Assembly (NCBI RefSeq): GCF_019052365.1
Contig: NZ_JAHQUY010000003.1
Coordinates: forward strand, 1-64,000
Direction: 5' to 3'
Source: Leyella stercorea
GTDB lineage: Bacteria; Bacteroidota; Bacteroidia; Bacteroidales; Bacteroidaceae
Length of the DNA: 64,000 nt
Part shown: one piece after another, positions 40,946 to 49,311 of the stretch
How positions within the stretch are numbered: position 1 is the first letter of the stretch
Layout of the letters: each line of letters opens with the position of its first letter
Program-made: the position numbers and the translations under genes
Notes under the pieces: model-generated
Databases searched by the model: none
What the model was told of the DNA's origin: nothing
The model's input: the letters and a program-made list of their open reading frames with translations, nothing else

Positions 40946-41539
40946 TTAAGCCTGAGCCTGAGCAGCTGCAGACAGAGCGGCACGTGTCATCTTGATTGAG
41001 CAAACGATAACCTCCTTGCCTGTAACGATCTCGAGACCCTCGAAGCTGAGCTGACCGATCTTGATGCTCTTGCCAATCTGGAGAGCAGTAACGTCGATGT
41101 CGAGGTGCTCCGGAATCTGCTGGTAAGGAGCCTTAACCTCGATCTTGCGGATAGAGAGGTTCATGCGACCACCGTCACGTACACCCTGTGCCAAGCCAGT
41201 GAGCTTAACAGGAATACCGATTGTGATAGGCTTCTGGTCGTTAACCTCGAGGAAGTCTACGTGAAGAACAGCGTCAGTTACCGGGTGGAACTGGATATCC
41301 TTGAGGATAGCTGTGTGAGACTCGCCGTCGATAACGAGGTTGATAACATAGATGTGCGGAGTGTAGATGATCTTACGGAGCTCAGTCATAGGAACTGCGA
41401 AAGCCATAGCTGTCGGCTTGCCGTCCTGCTCTGCGAGGCCGTAAATGTTGCAAGGAACAAGTCCTTCCTTACGCAATGTCTTAGAAGCTTTCTTGCCAAG
41501 GTCTGTACGCTTCTGACCTGTAACGTTAATCTCTTTCAT
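40946..41539 (-). CDS. rplY: 50S ribosomal protein L25 / Ctc
   Basis: This 197-residue protein has the 5S-rRNA-binding L25 domain (VTGQKRTDLGKKASKTLRKEG to VDFLEVND) and the C-terminal Ctc/TL5 beta domain (IGIPVKLTGLAQGVRDGGRMN, IPEHLDIDVTALQIGKSIKI), so it is the long form. It is a single gene with its own promoter and terminator. Codon bias is strong, as for ribosomal proteins. Confidence 0.96.
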   Translation of the reverse strand: MKEINVTGQKRTDLGKKASKTLRKEGLVPCNIYGLAEQDGKPTAMAFAVPMTELRKIIYTPHIYVINLVIDGESHTAILKDIQFHPVTDAVLHVDFLEVNDQKPITIGIPVKLTGLAQGVRDGGRMNLSIRKIEVKAPYQQIPEHLDIDVTALQIGKSIKIGQLSFEGLEIVTGKEVIVCSIKMTRAALSAAAQAQA

Positions 41540-41641
41540 TTGTGTTACTCTAAATTAAGTTGATAAAATAATGTTTATGCCTTAATTCGCCATCACACGA
41601 GAATTTTTATATTTCTGTACGGATGTGCTCAAAAAAGCGGT

Positions 41642-41650
41642 GCAAAGGTA
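41642..41650 (-). promoter_or_regulatory. -7 box of rplY
   Basis: On the minus strand TACCTTTGC lies about 100 bases before the rplY start codon. Confidence 0.6.
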
Positions 41651-41734
41651 CGTATTTTATCCGAATTGAGCAAAAAATACATTAAAAAATACACAATAAT
41701 GTATGTTTCGCTTGGTAGTTCAGCCAAATTTAGC

Positions 41735-41742
41735 TATTTTTG
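41735..41742 (+). promoter_or_regulatory. -7 box of the nusB operon
   Basis: TATTTTTG followed by C, with TTGG about 19 bases upstream (41712-41715), forms the promoter. The leader to nusB is about 97 bases and holds a small hairpin (CTGG, CTTG, CCAG near 41777). The gap 41540-41845 otherwise holds only the two divergent promoters. Confidence 0.6.
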
Positions 41743-41845
41743 CACCTGTTATTGAGACAAGGGTGTCGAAGGTCTGGCTTGCCCAGCGTTTCTTTAATCT
41801 ATGCAAACAACAGCAAGATACGTATTATAATAAAGTAAGAGAAGG

Positions 41846-42937
41846 ATGATCAACCGCGAATTAATCAGAATTAAGATAGTTCAGTTAACCTACGCATACT
41901 ATCAGAACGGAAACAAACTCATGGACAGCGCAGAGAAGGAATTGCTTTTCAGTCTGTCTAAGGCTTACGATTTGTACAATTATCTTTTGGAACTCATCGT
42001 CGCCGTCACACAGGAAGAACGCAAGCGTGTGGAAGTAGCTACGCAGCGTGCTCTGCGTGAGGGAGCGGAAACGCCGTCACAAAAATTCGCCTATAACAAG
42101 TTCGCCGTGCAGCTCGAGGAGAACAAGCAGCTCAACGAGTTCGCCGAGACACAGAAACAGTCGTGGGCTAACAGCGTGGAGTTCGTGCGCGGTCTGTGCA
42201 ACCAGATCGAGCAGAGCCAGACATACGCCGAGTACATGGCAGACACAGACAACTCGTACGAGGCCGACCGTGAGGTATGGCGCAAGCTTTACCGTCAGCT
42301 CATCCAGGAGAACGAAGACCTCGACCAGCTCCTCGAAGAGCAGAGCCTCTACTGGAACGACGACAAGGAAGTGGTAGACACATTCGTGCTCAAGACCATC
42401 AAGCGCTTCGAGCCCGAGAACAAGGCAAAGCAGGAACTCCTGCCCGAGTATAAGGACATCGAGGACAAGGACTTCGCCGTGAAGTTATTCCGCGCAACCA
42501 TCCTCAACGCCGACCAGTATCAGCGCTACATGAGCGAGACATCGCGCAACTGGGACTTCTCGCGTCTGGCATACATGGACGTAGTGATCATGCAGATAGC
42601 CATCGCCGAGATGCTCACATTCCCCAACATACCGGTGAGCGTGACCATCAACGAGTACGTCGAACTCGCAAAGCTCTACTCTACACCGAAGTCGGGCTCG
42701 TACATCAACGGTATGCTCGACGCTATCGCACGCTACCTCATGTCTACAGGCAAGCTCCTGAAGACCATCGAGGACCGTCCGCAGCGCCGTCAGGCACCGC
42801 GCCGCCCTGCAACACCGCGTCTCAACCGCGCACAGCAGGCTCTCGAAGACGGCGAAGTGCTCCGCACACGCTATGCCGAGCAGGCAGAACAGGCCGCTCA
42901 GGAGCAGCCGGAAGAGGAGACAACCGGCGCAGAGTAA
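41846..42937 (+). CDS. nusB: Transcription antitermination factor NusB (long form)
   Basis: NusB works with NusE in antitermination on rRNA operons. This 363-residue protein is the long Bacteroidetes form. It starts MINRELIRIKIVQLTYAYYQNG, and the C-terminal NusB fold (about 205-310) includes NWDFSRLAYMDVVIMQIAIAEM and VSVTINEYVELAKLYSTPKSG. The last 50 residues are a low-complexity tail rich in Arg, Pro, Gln and Glu. It is first in an operon with yajC and ybbR, typical of the group. Confidence 0.93.
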   Translation: MINRELIRIKIVQLTYAYYQNGNKLMDSAEKELLFSLSKAYDLYNYLLELIVAVTQEERKRVEVATQRALREGAETPSQKFAYNKFAVQLEENKQLNEFAETQKQSWANSVEFVRGLCNQIEQSQTYAEYMADTDNSYEADREVWRKLYRQLIQENEDLDQLLEEQSLYWNDDKEVVDTFVLKTIKRFEPENKAKQELLPEYKDIEDKDFAVKLFRATILNADQYQRYMSETSRNWDFSRLAYMDVVIMQIAIAEMLTFPNIPVSVTINEYVELAKLYSTPKSGSYINGMLDAIARYLMSTGKLLKTIEDRPQRRQAPRRPATPRLNRAQQALEDGEVLRTRYAEQAEQAAQEQPEEETTGAE

Positions 42938-43067
42938 GCGTAATATAAAAAGAGAAAATTTTAAGAAAACAATAATATTAATGTTGTGATGGGAGATGTT
43001 GAAGCGCAGACAAACGTCAACAGCTTAACCGTTCAACCCACAACTTAACTAAAACAAGAAAACAACA

Positions 43068-43385
43068 ATGAATACAACAGTACTCGCTGCTCAGGCAGCA
43101 CAGCAAGGTGGTGGCATGGGAATGATCATCATGATTTTAGCACTCTTCGTCATCATGTATTTCTTCATGATTCGTCCGCAGCAGAAGCAGCAGAAGAAGA
43201 TTCGTGAGTTCCAGAACGCACTCAAAGAGGGCGACAAGGTGATGGTAGGTGGTGGCATCCACGCTACAGTTCGCCGTGTAGACCTCACAGCCGGCACCGT
43301 AGACGTAGAGATCGCTCGCGGCGTTGTCGTTACAGTAGACAAGGCAGGCGTGTTCGCTGACGGCACACAGCAGCCACAGAAGTAA
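43068..43385 (+). CDS. yajC: Preprotein translocase subunit YajC
   Basis: This 105-residue protein has a glycine-rich N-terminus, one membrane helix (about 17-37, MGMIIMILALFVIMYFFMIRP) and the YajC domain (RPQQKQQKKIREFQNALKEGDKVMVGGGIHATV). It associates with SecDF. The nusB-yajC-ybbR order is conserved. Confidence 0.95.
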   Translation: MNTTVLAAQAAQQGGGMGMIIMILALFVIMYFFMIRPQQKQQKKIREFQNALKEGDKVMVGGGIHATVRRVDLTAGTVDVEIARGVVVTVDKAGVFADGTQQPQK

Positions 43386-43439
43386 TTTAGACACTTCGAC
43401 CGCCAACGGCTTGAAGTTAATTCATTAATCGATGATTCG

Positions 43440-44423
43440 ATGGAAAAACGCTTGACGCAAATAATAAATATGGTCAGAAACTTCCTGTTCAGCTCAGCTA
43501 ACAGGGAGTTTCTGACTTTTTTCTTCTTTCTCGTGCTGAGCACCATCTTCTGGCTGATGACGGCGCTCAACGAAACATACGAGAGAGAGGTAAGCGTGCC
43601 CGCATACCTTGTGAACGTACCGAAGAACGTCGTGATAACAAGCGACATGGAGGACACCGTGCGTGTCACGGTGCGCGACAAAGGCTTCGCGCTTCTCGCA
43701 TACATCTACGGCGAAGGCGTGCGTCCGATTAACATCAACTTCCAGTCGTTCGTCACACGTCAGTCGGGCTACGGCGTAGTGCCGTCGCAGGAGCTGATGA
43801 AGATGGTTAACCAGCGCTTCAGCGGAGCCTCTAAGGTGGTGCAGGTGAAGCCCGACCGTCTCGACTTCTACTACAACTACGGACTGTCGCGTCAGGTGCC
43901 AGTTAAGATGGCAGGTGTAGTGGTGCCAGGCAAGTCGTTCTACCTTGCACGCACACGCTTCTGGCCCGAGACCGTCACCGTCTACGGCAGCAAGCAGACG
44001 CTCGACTCGCTGCGCTACGTGAAGACCGTGCCCATCAACATCACCAACTTCAACGACACGGTTGTAAAGACCGTGGCGCTCGAGAAGATAAAGGGCGTGA
44101 AGATTGTGCCCAACACCGTGCGCATCGGACTCTATCCCGACATTCTCACCGAGGAGACTATCGAGGTGCCGGTGACGGCGGTGAACATGCCTGAGGGCAA
44201 GGTGCTGCGCTCATTCCCGCAGCGCGTCACCGTCAACTTCATTGTCGGTGCAAGCATGTTCCGCAGCATCTCGTCAGACCAGTTCGCCGTAGTGGTCGAC
44301 TACAACGAGCTTATTGAGCATCCGTCCGACAAGTGCAACATACATCTGCGCCAATGTCCACAGGGCGTGCGCAACGCCCGTCTGCAGATGACGCAAGTAG
44401 ACTACCTTATTGAGGAGCAGTAG
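43440..44423 (+). CDS. YbbR-domain membrane protein
   Basis: This 327-residue protein has an N-terminal membrane helix (about 25-43, FLTFFFFLVLSTIFWLMTAL) and periplasmic YbbR repeats (VSVPAYLVNVPKNVVIT, VPVKMAGVVVPGKSFYLART, VPVTAVNMPEGK). In Firmicutes the YbbR protein CdaR regulates a diadenylate cyclase. No CdaA homologue lies next to it here, so that role is only possible. An 8-bp repeat array follows the stop codon directly. Confidence 0.88.
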   Translation: MEKRLTQIINMVRNFLFSSANREFLTFFFFLVLSTIFWLMTALNETYEREVSVPAYLVNVPKNVVITSDMEDTVRVTVRDKGFALLAYIYGEGVRPININFQSFVTRQSGYGVVPSQELMKMVNQRFSGASKVVQVKPDRLDFYYNYGLSRQVPVKMAGVVVPGKSFYLARTRFWPETVTVYGSKQTLDSLRYVKTVPINITNFNDTVVKTVALEKIKGVKIVPNTVRIGLYPDILTEETIEVPVTAVNMPEGKVLRSFPQRVTVNFIVGASMFRSISSDQFAVVVDYNELIEHPSDKCNIHLRQCPQGVRNARLQMTQVDYLIEEQ

Positions 44424-44426
44424 GGT

Positions 44427-44458
44427 GTTGAGGTGTTGAGATGGTTAGGTGTTGAGCT
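44427..44458. repeat. 8-bp repeat family, four units (locus 4)
   Basis: The units are GTTGAGGT, GTTGAGAT, GGTTAGGT and GTTGAGCT, starting four bases after the ybbR stop codon. Confidence 0.75.
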
Positions 44459-44499
44459 TTCATGCTTCTTAATCTCTTTGCCTTCTAAAGTATATAAAT

Positions 44500-45072
44500 A
44501 TGAAGATAGCAATAACTGGCGGAATAGGTTCTGGCAAGAGCTATGTCTGCCGACTCTTGGAGCAGCGCGGCATCGAGGTGTATGACTGCGATGCTGCAGC
44601 AAAACGACTCATGCGCACCTCAGACAGGCTGCAACAGCAACTTAAGGTGCTCGTAGGCGACACTGTATACTCTGCCGACGGAGTGCTTCAGAAGCCGGTG
44701 CTTGCCGAGTTTCTTCTCGCAAGCGAGGCGAACAAGCTCGCCATAAACGACATCGTACACCCCGCAGTGGCCGACGACTTCGCCGCTTCCGGCAAGCAGT
44801 GGCTCGAAAGCGCCATACTCTTCGAGAGCGGATTCGACCGCCGCATAGCGTTCGACCATATAGTCTGCGTCACAGCGCCACGCCCAGTGCGCATACAGCG
44901 CATCGTGCAGCGCGACAACATCACGCCCGAACGCGCAGCCGAATGGATCGACGTGCAGATGAGCCAGCAGGAAGTGGCGCAGCGCAGCGACTTCTGCATA
45001 CAGAACGACGGCGAGTGCGACCTGCAAGTGCAAATCGACGATATATTAAGACAAATAGCAATCAATAATTAA
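44500..45072 (+). CDS. coaE: Dephospho-CoA kinase
   Basis: This enzyme does the last step of coenzyme A synthesis. The 190-residue protein begins with the P-loop GGIGSGKS, then the substrate region DCDAAAKRLM, and a LFESGFD Walker B-like region. The lid helix QRIVQRDNIT is present. It sits 24 bases before the DUF5606 gene. Confidence 0.95.
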   Translation: MKIAITGGIGSGKSYVCRLLEQRGIEVYDCDAAAKRLMRTSDRLQQQLKVLVGDTVYSADGVLQKPVLAEFLLASEANKLAINDIVHPAVADDFAASGKQWLESAILFESGFDRRIAFDHIVCVTAPRPVRIQRIVQRDNITPERAAEWIDVQMSQQEVAQRSDFCIQNDGECDLQVQIDDILRQIAINN

Positions 45073-45095
45073 TAATTAAATAAACATTAAAGACA

Positions 45096-45539
45096 ATGGA
45101 AACAATTCTTTCAATAGCCGGCAAGCCGGGACTTTACAAACTCGTATCACGTGGCAACCGCAACCTCATCGTTGAGGCTCTCGACGCTACACACCGCCGT
45201 ATGCCGGCTTTTGCTTCTGACCGCGTAACATCACTCGGCGACATCGCTATGTACACCGACGCAGAGGACATCCCATTGTGGCAGGTGCTGAAGAACCTCG
45301 GCGAGAAGGAGCAGTCGAAGGAGTGCTCGCTCAACTACAAGAAGTGCTCTGCTGACGAGCTCCACAACTTCTTCGCAGAGGTATTGCCTGCATACGATCG
45401 CGACCGCGTTCACGATTCAGACATCAAGAAGCTCATCCAGTGGTACAACATCCTCGTTAACAACGGCATCACCGACTTCGAGGCTGTGCTTGCACCCACA
45501 GAGGGCGACAACGTAGACGACCGTCAGGAGGCTGAGTAA
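45096..45539 (+). CDS. DUF5606 protein
   Basis: This 147-residue soluble protein begins METILSIAGKPGLYKLVSRGNRNLIVEALD, with an N-terminal KOW/SH3-like strand set of DUF5606, and has SLGDIAMYTDAEDIPLWQVL and a helical C-terminus. The family is restricted to Bacteroidetes and unstudied. Its stop codon overlaps the rsmA start codon (TAATG), so it is coupled to rsmA. Confidence 0.88.
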   Translation: METILSIAGKPGLYKLVSRGNRNLIVEALDATHRRMPAFASDRVTSLGDIAMYTDAEDIPLWQVLKNLGEKEQSKECSLNYKKCSADELHNFFAEVLPAYDRDRVHDSDIKKLIQWYNILVNNGITDFEAVLAPTEGDNVDDRQEAE

Positions 45540-46342
45540 TGGTAAAGGCCGTTAGACCGAAGAAGAACTTAGGGCAGCACTTCCTCACCGACCTCGGCAT
45601 AGCGAAAGCTATCGCCGACACGGTGGACGCCTGCCCCGACATACCGGTGCTTGAGATTGGACCGGGTATGGGCGTGATGACACAATTTCTCGTCACAAAG
45701 CCGCGCCTTGTGAAGGCTGTGGAGATCGACAAGGAGTCGGTGGCTTATCTTAACGAGACGTTTCCGAAGCTCCGCGAGAACATCATCGGCAACGACTTCC
45801 TGCGCATGGACCTTAACGAAATCTTCGACGGCAAGCAGTTCGTGCTCACGGGCAACTATCCTTACGACATCTCGTCGCAGATATTCTTCAAGATGCTCGA
45901 CTACAAGGAGCTTATCCCTTGCTGCACGGGTATGATACAGCGCGAGGTGGCTCTGCGCATCGCGTCTGCACCAGGCACAAAGGCGTACGGCATCCTGTCG
46001 GTGCTCATCCAGGCTTGGTACGACGTAGAGTATCTCTTCACTGTCGACGAGACGGTGTTCAATCCGCCTCCAAAGGTGAAGAGTGCGGTGATACGCATGA
46101 CGCGCAACACCGTGACCGACCTCGGTTGCGACGAGCGTCTGTTCAAGCGCGTCGTGAAGACCGTGTTCAACCAGCGCCGCAAGATGCTGCGCGTCAGCTT
46201 GCGCCAGATATTCGGCGGATCGGCTTCTGCCGAGTTCTACGCACAGGACATCATGACGAAGCGTCCGGAGCAGCTCTCCGTGGAGCAGTTCGTAGAGCTT
46301 ACGAACATCGTGGAGGCAGAGATGAAGCGCCTTGAAATATAA
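45539..46342 (+). CDS. rsmA: 16S rRNA dimethyladenosine transferase
   Basis: RsmA (KsgA) dimethylates two adenines near the 3-prime end of 16S rRNA. The 267-residue protein shows KKNLGQHFLTD, the SAM motif LEIGPGMGVMT, and the catalytic GNYPYDISSQI, which has Tyr where many relatives have Leu (NLPY). It overlaps the DUF5606 gene by one base. It is directly followed by a block of hairpin repeats, so the operon end is repeat-rich. Confidence 0.96.
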   Translation: MVKAVRPKKNLGQHFLTDLGIAKAIADTVDACPDIPVLEIGPGMGVMTQFLVTKPRLVKAVEIDKESVAYLNETFPKLRENIIGNDFLRMDLNEIFDGKQFVLTGNYPYDISSQIFFKMLDYKELIPCCTGMIQREVALRIASAPGTKAYGILSVLIQAWYDVEYLFTVDETVFNPPPKVKSAVIRMTRNTVTDLGCDERLFKRVVKTVFNQRRKMLRVSLRQIFGGSASAEFYAQDIMTKRPEQLSVEQFVELTNIVEAEMKRLEI

Positions 46343-46344
46343 TA

Positions 46345-46660
46345 GGGGGTGTACTTGTTTTTTTTTGGTGCACTTATCTCTTTGTTGGTGCAGTTATCTC
46401 TTTGTTGGTGCAGTTGAGACAACTGCACCCCCTGATAATAGCACATACTTCTTAGGGGGTGCACTTGTCTCCGCTCGGCTTTGCCGCTTGCCAGAGCAAG
46501 AAGTGCACCAATTTATTAATAGCACATACTTCTTAGGGGGTGCACTTGTCTCAAGTGCACCAATTTATTAATAATACATACTTCTTAGGGGATGCACTTG
46601 TTTTTTGTTGGTGCAGTTCTTGCTTTGCCGCTTGTCAAAGCAAGAACTGCACCAACTTAT
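46345..46660. repeat. Block of GGGGGTGCAGTTGTCTCAACTGCACC-type hairpin repeats
   Basis: At least five diverged copies occur, separated by repeats of TTATTAATAGCACATACTTCTT. Individual copies form hairpins such as GGTGCAGTTG/CAACTGCACC. Some carry an extra loop (CGCTCGGCTTTGCCGCTTG). The same family is inserted in aroB. Open frames across the block are repeat artefacts. Confidence 0.8.
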
Positions 46661-46668
46661 TAATAACT

Positions 46669-46774
46669 CAAGTTTCGGATTTAGAATTGTGGTTGTCCAA
46701 ATTTAAGTCTTCAAACAGGTGCGTAAATGTATCCATAAATAAATTCAACCTCGAATTCTAAATCCTAAACTTGA
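46669..46774. other. Inverted repeat bounding the acquired exporter cassette
   Basis: CAAGTTTCGGATTTAGAATTG (46669-46689) is nearly complementary to GAATTCTAAATCCTAAACTTG (46753-46773), with about 63 bases between. It lies between the repeat block and the Crp/Fnr-SMR-MFS genes. It could be a relic of an insertion, a terminator or a recombination site. Confidence 0.45.
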
Positions 46775-46811
46775 TTAATATTAAAAACTATGTAATATCC
46801 GCCGAATCACG

Positions 46812-47375
46812 TCACTTTATTTGTGCCCTGATCCGGCTCAGACTTGCCTGTGTTATGCCTAAATAGGTAGCAATGTTTCCCAAAGGCAACCGTTGCAACA
46901 AATCGGGTTCTTTCTCTAACAACTCTTTGTACCGTTCCGAAGCAATGGCGGACAACATGGAAATTAGCCGTTCCTCGGTGGCAAGCAATTCCATCTCCGC
47001 ATAACGCCGTCCCCAATTGGCAATATGCAAGTCTTCCGAAAACAATTCTTTCAGCTTTTTCCTCTCCAATACGTATAAGACTGAATCTTCCATCAGCTCC
47101 ATCGTCTCATATCCCGGCTCATTGTTCACGTATCCTTTCATAGAAACAAGGGTAGCTCCTTCCTTGCCAACCCAAAATGTAATTTCTTTCCCGTCCACCG
47201 AAGTGTAAGCGCGGACAATGCCTTTCTTGATGAAAAAGATATCCTTTTCTATCTTGCCACTTTCCAACACGCAGAATCCTTTTGGGTACGAAACCTCAGT
47301 CAGGCATTGCCGCAATCTATCCAAAGACGCATTCGGCATGGCATATCTTTGATTGATGATTTCCTTTATATCCAT
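46812..47375 (-). CDS. Crp/Fnr-family transcriptional regulator
   Basis: This 187-residue protein has an N-terminal cyclic-nucleotide-binding fold (about 20-115; FFIKKGIVRAYTSVDGKEITFWVG) and a C-terminal winged helix with LGNIATYLGITQASLSRIRAQI. There are no Fnr-type cysteine clusters. Canonical cAMP contacts are not obvious, so the ligand is unknown. It is divergent from the SMR-MFS genes, with two operator-like palindromes between, so it most likely controls them. Codon use is less GC-rich than the neighbours. Confidence 0.9.
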   Translation of the reverse strand: MDIKEIINQRYAMPNASLDRLRQCLTEVSYPKGFCVLESGKIEKDIFFIKKGIVRAYTSVDGKEITFWVGKEGATLVSMKGYVNNEPGYETMELMEDSVLYVLERKKLKELFSEDLHIANWGRRYAEMELLATEERLISMLSAIASERYKELLEKEPDLLQRLPLGNIATYLGITQASLSRIRAQIK

Positions 47376-47398
47376 AACTCATTGTTGTATTCGGTGTG

Positions 47399-47406
47399 CA
47401 AAATTA
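47399..47406 (-). promoter_or_regulatory. -7 box of the Crp/Fnr gene
   Basis: On the minus strand TAATTTTG followed by C lies 23 bases before the start codon. Confidence 0.55.
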
Positions 47407-47442
47407 TAAAATAGCACATAGAAAATGGAATGAACGGCTGTT

Positions 47443-47483
47443 TTTTTGCCAAATGCAAAAACAGTTTTTACCAAATGCAAAAA
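47443..47483. promoter_or_regulatory. Two Crp/Fnr-type operators 22 bp apart
   Basis: TTTTTGC-CAAAT-GCAAAAA (47443-47461) is a perfect 7-bp inverted repeat with a 5-bp spacer. TTTTTAC-CAAAT-GCAAAAA (47465-47483) is the same with one mismatch. Centres are 22 bp apart, two helical turns, so two dimers would sit on one face. They lie between the divergent promoters. Confidence 0.65.
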
Positions 47484-47503
47484 GCCATTAGAGATTACTT
47501 GCT

Positions 47504-47511
47504 TACTTTTG
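47504..47511 (+). promoter_or_regulatory. -7 box of the SMR-MFS operon
   Basis: TACTTTTG followed by C is 25 bases before the SMR start codon. The second operator ends about 20 bases upstream of it, overlapping the -33 region. Confidence 0.6.
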
Positions 47512-47536
47512 CACCTGAATTTAATAATTTATAGAT

Positions 47537-47863
47537 ATGAATTGGATAATCTTATTATTGGCAGGATTGTTTGAGGTGAGCCTTACATTCTGCTTGGGTA
47601 AAACGAGAGCAGCGTCAGGACTTGCTTTTTATCTGTGGGGTAGTGGCTTCTTGGCTTCCACGGTATTGAGCATGACCCTGCTTGCCAAGGCGGTTCAGAC
47701 TTTACCTTTGGGAACGGCATACGCCATTTGGACGGGTATCGGGGCGGTTGGTACGGTCTTGATAGGGATATTCGTCTTCAAGGAGTCGGCCACTCCCATC
47801 CGTCTTTTCTTCCTGTTCACGCTCATTGCTTCTCTGATAGGATTGAAAATCGTGTCATATTGA
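47537..47863 (+). CDS. SMR-family small multidrug/quaternary-ammonium exporter
   Basis: This 108-residue protein has four membrane helices and the SMR pattern: essential Glu in LAGLFEVSLTF (about residue 13), GSGFLASTVLSMTLL, and LPLGTAYAIWTGIGAVGTVLIGI. The SLTF/GKTRAA sequence and the TAYAIWTG motif fit the SugE/Gdx branch, which exports guanidinium. Substrate not proven. It is followed after 13 bases by the MFS gene. Confidence 0.93.
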   Translation: MNWIILLLAGLFEVSLTFCLGKTRAASGLAFYLWGSGFLASTVLSMTLLAKAVQTLPLGTAYAIWTGIGAVGTVLIGIFVFKESATPIRLFFLFTLIASLIGLKIVSY

Positions 47864-47876
47864 AAGGAGACGGAAA

Positions 47877-49058
47877 ATGAAGTATGAATTGAGGGAGAAT
47901 CAAGGCATTCCGGTGCCTCTGCTGGCGCTGATGGCAGTTGCTACCGGGCTTTCTGTTGCCAACTGCTATTATAACCAGCCTCTGTTGGGCAGCATGGCTA
48001 AGGATTTCGCGGTAAGCGACTTTTCCGCCAGCATGGTGGCGACATTGACCCAGATAGGCTATGTGGCAGGGCTTGTATTTGTCATTCCGCTTGGCGACCT
48101 GGTTTCGCGAAAGAGACTGATATTGTCCAATTACATCGTTTCTTCGTGCGCTTTGCTTGCCATAGCACTCGCTCCGAACATCTATTGGGTGTGGGGCGCA
48201 TCCTTGCTTGCCGGGGCATCTTCTGTCATGCCGCAGTTCTTCATTCCGTTGGTGTCATATAATTCAGCTCCTGATCACAAGGTGCGTAACGTGGGGATTA
48301 TACAGTCCTGTTTGCTCATAGGCATTCTTGGGTCACGGGTATTCAGTGGTTTACTCGCCGATATATGGGGATGGCGTTCTGTCTATTTTGTGGCTTGCGT
48401 GTTTATGCTCGGGTGTTTTCTGATGATTCACAAAATGCTGCCCGTGTTGCCTGCCCGTTCACAAGAAAATTATGCAGGGCTGATGAAATCCTTGTTGCGT
48501 CTACTTTTCAAATACCCGTACTTGCGTATCGCGTCGTTGAGGGCGGCATTGGCTTATGGCTCGTTCTTTGCCTTGTGGAGTTGCCTTGCTTTCCGAATGA
48601 AGCAAGAGCCTTTCTTTGCGAGCGACGATATTATCGGAGCACTCGGTTTGTGCGGATTGGCAGGTGCATCCACGGTGGTTTTCATCAGCGGATATATCCA
48701 AAAGTATGGCGCAAGATTCTTCTCCATTGTCGGAGGATGCGTCATCTTGTTTGCATGGTTGTTGGCATTTTGGGGAAATGACAGTTACTTGTGGATGATA
48801 ATCGCCATCCTCTTGATTGATGCCGGAATGCAGAGCATCCATCTGTCAAATCAGACCAGCGTGGTCGCTCTTGACGCATCCGCCATCAACCGGGTCAATA
48901 CCGTTTATATGACTATTTACTTCTTAGGAGGTTCTGCCGGTACATTTGTTTCAGGTCTATTCTGGCAACATTATGGATGGATGGGTGTGGTAGGGGTAGG
49001 AGTTGCCTTTACCGCAGCTTCCTTGCTTACTAATTGCTTCAACTCTAAAACGGCATAA
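47877..49058 (+). CDS. MFS transporter
   Basis: This 393-residue protein has 12 predicted helices. It starts with an NQPLLGSMAKDF periplasmic loop; the MFS motif A-type GDLVSRKRL lies between helices 2 and 3, and LLADIWGWRSVYFV in helices 5-6. The 12-helix drug/proton antiporter layout suggests an exporter. Coupled to the SMR gene under the Crp/Fnr regulator, it probably handles a related toxic compound. Probably acquired with its neighbours. Confidence 0.9.
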   Translation: MKYELRENQGIPVPLLALMAVATGLSVANCYYNQPLLGSMAKDFAVSDFSASMVATLTQIGYVAGLVFVIPLGDLVSRKRLILSNYIVSSCALLAIALAPNIYWVWGASLLAGASSVMPQFFIPLVSYNSAPDHKVRNVGIIQSCLLIGILGSRVFSGLLADIWGWRSVYFVACVFMLGCFLMIHKMLPVLPARSQENYAGLMKSLLRLLFKYPYLRIASLRAALAYGSFFALWSCLAFRMKQEPFFASDDIIGALGLCGLAGASTVVFISGYIQKYGARFFSIVGGCVILFAWLLAFWGNDSYLWMIIAILLIDAGMQSIHLSNQTSVVALDASAINRVNTVYMTIYFLGGSAGTFVSGLFWQHYGWMGVVGVGVAFTAASLLTNCFNSKTA

Positions 49059-49193
49059 GGGTGGATGTCAAATTTCTTGTGCTTTTCCCAATCAAGTTTT
49101 TGTTTTCTATTGCAGTTATGTAATAAGTGTGTAGTTGAAAAAATCTGCCATATCTACCAGCATCTTACGCAACTTGCACATTATAAGCACAAT

Positions 49194-49256
49194 AAAGGCT
49201 GGTAGATAAGTCGCCGGAAGCCTAAATCTTCCAGCCTATCTACCAGCCTTTTTTGT
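49194..49256. terminator. Terminator between the MFS gene and the secreted-protein gene
   Basis: AAAGGCTGGTAGATA (49194-49208) pairs perfectly with TATCTACCAGCCTTT (49237-49251), enclosing a smaller stem GGAAG/CTTCC, followed by a T-run. ATCTACCAGC also occurs twice more in the flanks. Confidence 0.8.
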
Positions 49257-49311
49257 ATATCTACCAGCCTATGCCGTTCTGTTTAGCGTCACTGGCGTTT
49301 TTTTAGCTGTT

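Noticed and set aside
46332-46761. Two short plus-strand frames in the hairpin repeat block
   Set aside because: They consist of translated repeats (NSTYFLGGALV repeated) and carry no gene-like features.
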